From JABMRP01 sp964444795 (GTDB lineage: Bacteria; Planctomycetota; Planctomycetia; Pirellulales; Thermoguttaceae): a stretch of DNA of 11,886 nucleotides. A program made the position numbers and the translations under genes. A model generated the notes under the pieces. It searched no databases and had not been told where the DNA came from. It was given only the letters and a program-made list of their open reading frames with translations. Each line of letters starts with the position of its first letter. The first letter of the stretch is position 1. The stretch covers positions 1 to 11,886 of the forward strand of contig CAYUIQ010000259.1 of NCBI GenBank assembly GCA_964444795.1, in the 5' to 3' direction. Of this stretch, positions 7,433-11,886 are shown one piece after another.

Positions 7433-8334
7433 TACGACTCCACGGTGCGTTCGTCCTGTTCGGCCTGTAGCAACTCGATGAATCTCAGGGCCGTAGGGGT
7501 GAAGGCTTTGCGCTGACGATAGATGATGCCAATCGGGCGTTTCAATTCCGGCGCGATAAGCCGGACCGAGGTGAGCACCTGGGCTTTCGTCTCCTTGCGT
7601 ATGGTCGGCTCGGGCAAAACACTGATTCCAGAGCCGATTTCAACGGCCTGTTTGATCGTTTCGATGTTGTCGAATTCCATGACCATCTTCACCGGAACCG
7701 AACGCTGTCGCAAGTAGCGATCGATTTCCTTGCGGATAATCAGGTCGCGATCAAACCCGATGAAGTTCTCGTCTTGCAGATGTTCGGCACTGATCGCCTT
7801 ACGCTCGGCCAGTGGATGCCCCGGCGGACAAACGACCACCATCCTCTCCGATCGCAGCGGCACCACGGTCAGGTCGGGGTTGGCCGCCGGATAGGAAACG
7901 ATACCCAGATCGACCTCCGCGCCCATCACGGCATCGTAGACCTTGTTGGGCCGGAGAAACTCCAGCCGGACTTTCGCCCGGGGGTAGTCGCGCATGAATT
8001 GCTGCATGCAGCGGCCCATGTCGTGCAGCCCGATCGAATAAATGGCCGCCACCCGCACCAGACCCGTGATCTCCTTGCGCAACGACCGCACCCGCACGTC
8101 GACCGCGTCGTACCGTTCCAACACGTCGCGAAATCCCTCGTAGCAAACCTGCCCCTCGGGTGTCAGAATGAACGGCCGTTTGGAGCGATCGACCAACTGC
8201 ACGCCAAAGAAACGCTCCATGCGATGCACCGACTGTGTGGCCGCCGACTGGCTCACGTCGTTGGCCGCCGCGCCGCGCGAGAAGCTATGGCGCTGGACCA
8301 CATCACAAAAGATCCGCAGAGTATCGATGTTCAT
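7432..8334 (-). CDS. LysR-family transcriptional regulator (CysL/CbbR-like)
   Basis: This is a 300-residue regulator of normal LysR length. Residues 1-60 are the winged helix-turn-helix (MNIDTLRIFCDVV; SFSRGAAANDVSQSAATQSV; MERFFGVQLVDR). A linker helix and an effector-binding domain follow from about residue 88 (GLVRVAAIYSIGLHDMG), with YPRAKVRLEFLRPNKVYDAV, VDLGIVSYP and the IGSGISVLPEP stretch typical of the CysL/YeiE/CbbR group. LysR proteins usually bind near their own start and activate neighbouring genes when a small-molecule co-inducer is present. The effector cannot be read from the sequence. The ATG at 8334 is the natural start because the HTH begins immediately. There is no Shine-Dalgarno. 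The gene is followed by the RACo-type gene (TAATG overlap) and preceded by the AOR gene 49 bases upstream. Confidence 0.93.
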   Translation of the reverse strand: MNIDTLRIFCDVVQRHSFSRGAAANDVSQSAATQSVHRMERFFGVQLVDRSKRPFILTPEGQVCYEGFRDVLERYDAVDVRVRSLRKEITGLVRVAAIYSIGLHDMGRCMQQFMRDYPRAKVRLEFLRPNKVYDAVMGAEVDLGIVSYPAANPDLTVVPLRSERMVVVCPPGHPLAERKAISAEHLQDENFIGFDRDLIIRKEIDRYLRQRSVPVKMVMEFDNIETIKQAVEIGSGISVLPEPTIRKETKAQVLTSVRLIAPELKRPIGIIYRQRKAFTPTALRFIELLQAEQDERTVES

Positions 8335-8364
8335 AAGCGGATCTTATCATAAGTACCGCTTATG
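8332..8364. promoter_or_regulatory. Tandem palindromic operator, probable LysR binding region
   Basis: ATAAG-N5-CTTAT occurs twice, at 8333-8347 and 8349-8363, exactly 16 bases apart. The outer arms extend to a perfect 9-bp inverted repeat, CATAAGCGG (8332-8340) and CCGCTTATG (8356-8364). The inner arms form CTTAT-C-ATAAG (8343-8353). Such multi-part dyads next to a lysR start are what LysR tetramers bind. The array covers the lysR promoter and its start codon, which suggests autoregulation. Confidence 0.72.
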
Positions 8365-8368
8365 TCAA
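8341..8368 (-). promoter_or_regulatory. lysR promoter inside the operator
   Basis: On the minus strand a perfect -35 TTGACA (8368-8363) is followed after 16 bases by TAAGAT (8346-8341), four of six matches to the -10 consensus. Counting from that -10, transcription would start at 8334, the A of the lysR ATG, giving a leaderless mRNA. An alternative -10, TATGAT (8351-8346), would give a leader of only about five bases. Both overlap the tandem palindromes. Confidence 0.6.
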
Positions 8369-8383
8369 GCATAATTTTTCGTA

Positions 8384-10252
8384 CTACCCCTCCAGGTCGG
8401 CAGCAACGAAATCGAGGCCGAGATCTAGCAGAGTCTGCCTCTGGGGCACCCCGGTCTCGGGGTCCCAACCCATCACTTCGTTGTACTCCCGAATTTGCGT
8501 GTCGATGTCGACCGTAACGCCTTTCAGCGGACCACCTTCCAAAGGCGGCGACCCGATGAGCCGACCGGGGACGGCGAAATCAATGTTCCGGACACCTTCC
8601 CGGAGATTGAACCCGATCCGCAGGGTGGCGATCCGGGCGCCGATGGTCTGGATGTCGTCCAGCGAATACGGTGTGCCGGTGGTCAGCGAAAGGGCATCGG
8701 CAAGCACCTCCGGCGGCATGTTACACCACGCGAACATGCACAGTCCGGCCGAGGACGACGCATGGTGGTGGCTGCTGAGCACTCGATGGGCTTCGGCCTT
8801 GCCCGTGTAGGCGTACTTGTCAAACTCCTCAGTCCACAACCCCGGAGGGGTAAACGAAGCTTCGACGGTCCAGGAACCCATCTGCGTGTGCCGGCCGGGC
8901 GTGGCGTCCATCTTATAGCTGGTGGCCAAACCGGGGTTCAGCCGGGGGTCGTGCATGGGGATCTCTTCGCCGCGGATGTGAATGGCGTACTGCTCGGCTC
9001 CCTTGCCGATACGCTCGGCGCCGACCTTGGCTCCGTCACCAAGAACGCGGCCTCCAAAACCGCGGCCCTCGGCGATCTGCCGCGTTACCTCGACGATCGC
9101 CTCGTGATTACCCCAAGTGAGTTCCACGCCTTCAGTGTCTTCGGTGGTCAACAGCCCGTTCTCGAAGCATTCGATGGCGAAGGCGACCGTGCAGGCGGCG
9201 CTGATCGTATCCAAACCGTAATCGTTGCAGATCTGGTTACAGAGGTTGATCGATTCGAGGTTGTCGTTAAGGCACATCGTGCCAAAGGCGCCGAGCGTTT
9301 CGTACTCGGGCTTGTGCGTGCTGGACTGGTAGGGACCTTCCTCGACCACCGTCTCGCCGCCACAGGCGATGGGGCATTTCCAGCAACCGTATTTCTTCTT
9401 CTCCAGGGCCGCGACCGTGTCGTCGCTGATCTTGCTGGCCGTGGGGAAATCGTCCGGAATGCCGCCCCAGTTCTTAATCGGGCAATCGCCGCTGGCCGTC
9501 GCGCCGGCGGTCATCCCGGATGTGCCGTACTGGTTGAAGAATTTGTAGCCGTCGGTCTCCATCAACTCGTTGCGGTGTCGCTTGACTGCTGCCTTCAGGC
9601 CCTCGGGATCGGCGGCCGCGGCAACCGGCTCGCCGCCGACGGCAATGATTGCCTTGAGCCGCTTGGAACCCATCACGGCACCCAGTCCGCTGCGTCCCGC
9701 GGCGCGACCCTTGTCGTTAATAACGCACGACAGCAGCGATTGCCGCTCGCCCGCCGGGCCAATACTGGCCGATCGGGCCTTGGGGCCGTAGGTCGCTTTG
9801 GTCTTGTCTTCCATGGCGTCGCAATCCAGTCCCCACCAATCGTCGGCGGGGATCAGCTTCGCCTGGCCGCCTTCCAGCACCAGAAGAACGGGCTTCTCGC
9901 TAATTCCGCAAAAGATCACGCCGTCGAAACCGGCGGACTTCATCGCCGGCGCGAAGGACCCCCCTGAGTTGGCGTCTCCCCATCCACCCGTCTTGGGGCT
10001 CTTCCCTACCACGACGTAGCGATTGCCCGTTACCGCCGGCCCGCCGGTCAGCAAGCCGGTGAAGAACCCGAGATGAGCCTCGACGCCCAGCGGATCGACG
10101 CCCGGCTTCTGGAGTTTGTAGAGATAGTAGGCACCCAGACCATACCCCCCAAGATACCTAAGATAGAGATCATCCTCGGGCGTTTCCACGGAGACTTGCC
10201 CCGTGCCCAAATCGACCATGAGGATCTTTCCGGTGGTTCCAGGTACGGCCAT
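8384..10252 (-). CDS. aor: Aldehyde ferredoxin oxidoreductase, tungsten type
   Basis: This 622-residue single-subunit enzyme would oxidise aldehydes to carboxylic acids with ferredoxin as acceptor, using a bis-pterin tungsten (or molybdenum) centre and one [4Fe-4S] cluster in the cytoplasm. The N-terminal domain (about 1-205) has the family pattern LGGYGLGAYYL, NRYVVVGKSPKTGGWGDANSGG region and GRSGLGAVMGSK. Cluster ligands are C290-x2-C293-x3-C297, with C505 (SAGLCMF) as the likely fourth. PEYET (315-319) and DYGLDTIS (344-351) match the cofactor and substrate region. The length and cysteine spacing agree with archaeal AOR. ATG 10252 is preceded by AGGGAG at a good distance, and a promoter lies at 10301-10329. 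Tungstate transport and pterin synthesis genes are not in the window. The substrate is unknown. It is probably controlled by the adjacent LysR. Confidence 0.93.
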   Translation of the reverse strand: MAVPGTTGKILMVDLGTGQVSVETPEDDLYLRYLGGYGLGAYYLYKLQKPGVDPLGVEAHLGFFTGLLTGGPAVTGNRYVVVGKSPKTGGWGDANSGGSFAPAMKSAGFDGVIFCGISEKPVLLVLEGGQAKLIPADDWWGLDCDAMEDKTKATYGPKARSASIGPAGERQSLLSCVINDKGRAAGRSGLGAVMGSKRLKAIIAVGGEPVAAAADPEGLKAAVKRHRNELMETDGYKFFNQYGTSGMTAGATASGDCPIKNWGGIPDDFPTASKISDDTVAALEKKKYGCWKCPIACGGETVVEEGPYQSSTHKPEYETLGAFGTMCLNDNLESINLCNQICNDYGLDTISAACTVAFAIECFENGLLTTEDTEGVELTWGNHEAIVEVTRQIAEGRGFGGRVLGDGAKVGAERIGKGAEQYAIHIRGEEIPMHDPRLNPGLATSYKMDATPGRHTQMGSWTVEASFTPPGLWTEEFDKYAYTGKAEAHRVLSSHHHASSSAGLCMFAWCNMPPEVLADALSLTTGTPYSLDDIQTIGARIATLRIGFNLREGVRNIDFAVPGRLIGSPPLEGGPLKGVTVDIDTQIREYNEVMGWDPETGVPQRQTLLDLGLDFVAADLEG

Positions 10253-10300
10253 GCCATCAACTCCCTTTGTGCGAAAAAGTTTCTGCCGGTTAGTCCCTCA

Positions 10301-10331
10301 CTTATAGGAAAGGACGGGCCAGTCGTCAAGC
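10301..10331 (-). promoter_or_regulatory. Sigma-70 promoter for the AOR gene
   Basis: On the minus strand TTGACG (10329-10324, five of six matches to the consensus) is separated by exactly 17 bases from TATAAG (10306-10301, five of six). Transcription would start near 10294 and leave a 42-base leader before the ATG at 10252, which carries the AGGGAG ribosome-binding site. No ATAAG-N5-CTTAT palindrome is present here, although the -10 itself contains one ATAAG half. Confidence 0.7.
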
Positions 10332-10416
10332 GATGCGGCGGATCAAAGCCGATTTGACGCGGTGCGGCACCCTTCGCATAGTGTGGTGGATCTTGGGTAG
10401 GCGAGCGTCGGTGAGT

Positions 10417-10491
10417 TGTACGATGGCCCTCCGAGGCCGTCGAAGAGAGAATTGGGGGGCTCCAACGACGGCTTCGGAGAGCCATCGTACA
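10417..10491. repeat. Long imperfect inverted repeat, REP/MITE-like
   Basis: The left arm 10417-10442 begins TGTACGATGGC and the right arm 10466-10491 ends GCCATCGTACA. Over 26 positions the arms are reverse complements with only two mismatches. The 23-base middle contains a further partial stem, TTGG to CCAA. The element lies 20 bases beyond the stop of the dehydrogenase gene and about 85 bases upstream of the AOR promoter. It could be a dispersed palindromic element, a tiny non-autonomous mobile element, or a transcript-end hairpin. No T-run follows on either strand. Confidence 0.7.
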
Positions 10492-10511
10492 CGCGGAGCC
10501 AAGCGAGACAG

Positions 10512-11474
10512 CTACTTTTCAGGCCGTACGACGACGTTGGGCAGATCGTGCCCCTCAAAGAAGGCGCACAGATTATCCACCGAACCCATGGCCATGTTGT
10601 AGAGGGCTGCTTCGGTGTATCCTCCCATGTGGGGCGTTAGCACGATGTTGTCCAGCCCCTCGAAGAGCGCCGCGTTGGGTGGCTCTTCGGCATGTGCATC
10701 GAGACCCGCGCCGCCGATGCGGCCTTCGCGCACGGCCGCCAGCAGTGCGTCCTGATCGACCACCTCGCCCCGGGCCGTGTTGACGAGGATGGCCTTGGGC
10801 TTCATTTGGGCCAGTTGCGCAGCGCCGATCATTCCTTGCGTCGCTTCGGTCACCGGCAGGTGCAGGGAAATAAAGTCGGCCGTGGCGAGTAGTTCTTCCA
10901 GCGCGACCAACTCGACGCCGTCGCGACCGGCCACTTCGGCATCTAGAAACGGATCATGTACGATCACGGGGCAGCGAAACCCCTTCACTCGCGCAGCCAC
11001 GCGGCTGCCGATGCGGCCGTAGCCGATCAGGCCGACGGTTTTTCCGGCCAGCGACATGCCGTACATGTTCTTCCACTGGCCGCCGCGCACCGTGCGGTCG
11101 GCCAGGGGGATGTCTCGCGCCACGGCCAGCATCAGCCCGACGGCAAGATCGGCCACCGAATCGCTATTGGCCGTCGGCGTATTGGTCACGGTCACACCCG
11201 CTCGGGCGGCTGCATTGAGGTCGACGCGATCGACTCCCGCCCCGTATCGGGCAACGATACGCAACCCGGGCACGGCCTCGAACACCTCGGCCGTGAAGTA
11301 GTCCAACCCGGCGATACATCCCTCGCAGCCGGCGAGCCGCTCGATCAGTTCTTCGGCCTGCAAAGGACGGCCCAGATCGTTGAACCGCAGTTCGTAGTCC
11401 TTGGCCTGTAGCACTTCCAGCGGAGCCTTGATACGCTTGCCGAACGACGTCGAGGTGATGAGAATCGTGGGCAC
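10512..11474 (-). CDS. D-2-hydroxyacid dehydrogenase, phosphoglycerate dehydrogenase-like
   Basis: This is a 320-residue NAD-dependent dehydrogenase of the D-isomer-specific 2-hydroxyacid family. It would interconvert a 2-hydroxyacid and a 2-oxoacid in the cytoplasm. The substrate-binding N-terminal part (1-100) includes RYGAGVDRVD. The Rossmann domain has GYGRIG (151-156), with Asp174 in VHDP as the likely ribose ligand. The catalytic trio is Arg235 (NTARGEVVD), Glu264 (AEEPP) and His282 (TPHMGGYT). It lacks the C-terminal ACT domain of long PGDH enzymes, so phosphoglycerate is only one possible substrate; glyoxylate or hydroxypyruvate are alternatives. The GTG at 11474 is chosen because AGGAG lies six bases upstream and homologues begin with the PTILITS strand. 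An ATG at 11528 would add 18 residues of low-complexity sequence. The gene ends 20 bases before the inverted repeat. Confidence 0.9.
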   Translation of the reverse strand: MPTILITSTSFGKRIKAPLEVLQAKDYELRFNDLGRPLQAEELIERLAGCEGCIAGLDYFTAEVFEAVPGLRIVARYGAGVDRVDLNAAARAGVTVTNTPTANSDSVADLAVGLMLAVARDIPLADRTVRGGQWKNMYGMSLAGKTVGLIGYGRIGSRVAARVKGFRCPVIVHDPFLDAEVAGRDGVELVALEELLATADFISLHLPVTEATQGMIGAAQLAQMKPKAILVNTARGEVVDQDALLAAVREGRIGGAGLDAHAEEPPNAALFEGLDNIVLTPHMGGYTEAALYNMAMGSVDNLCAFFEGHDLPNVVVRPEK

Positions 11475-11518
11475 GAAAGGCTCCTGGGGGGATGTGGTCG
11501 AGTTGCAGGTCACGCCGC

Positions 11519-11537
11519 CCCCCGGCAAAGCCGGGGG
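11519..11537. other. GC-rich hairpin upstream of the dehydrogenase gene
   Basis: CCCCCGGC (11519-11526) and GCCGGGGG (11530-11537) form a perfect 8-bp stem around AAA. It lies between the end of the HzsA-like frame (11553) and the dehydrogenase start (11474). There is no T-run, so transcription probably reads through. A similar GCAAGCCGGGGGC string occurs near 88-106, so this may be a common intergenic palindrome of the genome. Confidence 0.5.
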
Positions 11538-11552
11538 CTGAGGGGGAGGAAA

Positions 11553-11885
11553 TCACTCCGGCCGATGGTAAAACGAGTCCCAGTACGCTCGATCAACCGG
11601 ATAGGGATCGACCGGCGCGTCGGGAGCGAGATCCTTGGGGATGAACCCGAATCGCTGCATCTCGCGGATGTAGTGCTCGTTGGGGCGAAAGCCGGGCATG
11701 TCGAACCGTTTGCCCTGCTCCAGCCGGTCGTGGGCGTTGCGGATGGCGCCGAGCATCTGCTGGTAGAGCGGGTCGTCGGTCGAGGCGAAGACGGGCTACT
11801 TGCAGAGTTGCAAACCGCCGGCTTCCTTGGCAAAAGGTGCCCGCAGCATGTACGACTTCTACGGCCGGCTCAAATTGCTCAACGG
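11553..11885 (-). pseudogene. 3' end of a large HzsA-like protein with two in-frame TAG codons
   Basis: In the minus-strand frame that ends with TGA at 11555-11553, the sequence reads continuously as protein to the window edge except for TAG at 11861-11859 and at 11798-11796. Upstream of the first TAG is LSNLSRP. Between the two are KSYMLRAPFAKEAGG and LQLCK. After the second are PVFASTDDPLYQQM, then KRFDMPGFRPNEHYIREM and a short tail ending FYHRPE. From memory these segments match the C-terminus of large planctomycetal proteins annotated as hydrazine synthase alpha-like. The function of such homologues outside anammox bacteria is unknown. Homology continuing on both sides of each stop suggests a decayed gene or base errors, not two genes. 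An ATG at 11756 opens a 67-residue remnant but has no promoter or ribosome-binding site. Most of the gene is outside the window. Confidence 0.6.
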
Positions 11886-11886
11886 T

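Noticed and set aside
5993..7516. Several plus-strand open frames of 140-180 codons opposite the RACo gene
   Set aside because: They are mirror frames of a well-supported gene, with low-complexity Arg/Ala/Gly-rich translations and no ribosome-binding sites.
8495..9967. A 490-codon open frame on the plus strand, antisense to the AOR gene
   Set aside because: The AOR frame on the other strand has a full set of family motifs. The antisense frame has no recognisable domain and is explained by the strong GC bias at third codon positions.
11475..11528. An upstream ATG (11528) for the dehydrogenase
   Set aside because: The GTG at 11474 has AGGAG at ideal spacing. The extra 18 residues do not fit the family, and their codons run into the GC-rich hairpin.
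11510..11833. A 107-codon minus-strand frame at the right edge
   Set aside because: Its translation is Ser/Thr/Arg/Pro-rich noise. The overlapping frame ending at 11553 carries the recognisable HzsA-like motifs.
11796..11861. TAG reassigned as a sense codon in this organism
   Set aside because: At least four intact genes in the window end with TAG at the expected family length, so general reassignment is unlikely.

Overview
The window looks like a piece of a GC-rich planctomycete genome (Planctomycetota, Pirellulales-like) or a genome bin from that group. This rests on the gene content: a secreted DUF1080 protein, a formylglycine-type sulfatase next to a PHP/DUF3604-type protein, many start sites with weak or no Shine-Dalgarno, and the tail of a large protein that resembles planctomycetal HzsA-like proteins. 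The tungsten-type aldehyde ferredoxin oxidoreductase points to at least occasional anaerobic metabolism. No tRNA, rRNA, CRISPR array, transposase or phage gene was seen.

Layout. Positions 1-210 are non-coding: two short palindromes, then a candidate promoter. A plus-strand block (211-4551) encodes three probably exported proteins: a DUF1080 (3-keto-disaccharide hydrolase-like) protein, a twin-arginine PHP/DUF3604-type putative metallohydrolase, and a sulfatase. Together they look like a small polysaccharide- or sulfated-glycan-degradation block. A 370-bp gene-free stretch (4552-4921) ends in a strong promoter with an inverted repeat over its -35 box. It leads into two small overlapping plus-strand genes (4922-5537) of uncharacterised families, arranged like a toxin-antitoxin pair.

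From 5570 to the end all genes are on the minus strand. In transcription order (right to left) they are: the 3' end of a large HzsA-like protein interrupted by two in-frame TAG codons; a D-2-hydroxyacid (phosphoglycerate-type) dehydrogenase with a GTG start; a 75-bp near-perfect inverted repeat; an aldehyde ferredoxin oxidoreductase with its own promoter; a LysR regulator; and a RACo-type protein (2Fe-2S ferredoxin domain plus ASKHA ATPase, DUF4445). The LysR stop and RACo start overlap as TAATG, so they are probably translated together. The 49-bp gap upstream of lysR holds two tandem copies of ATAAG-N5-CTTAT interleaved with a promoter whose predicted start point falls on the lysR ATG itself.

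The most interesting items are: (i) the AOR/LysR/RACo unit, which has a corrinoid-activator-type protein but no corrinoid protein in sight; (ii) the lysR control region, with tandem operators and a possible leaderless mRNA; (iii) the small two-gene module with its own promoter and operator; and (iv) the two in-frame TAGs in the HzsA-like reading frame at the right edge. All family assignments come from motif recognition and memory of the families, with no database search.
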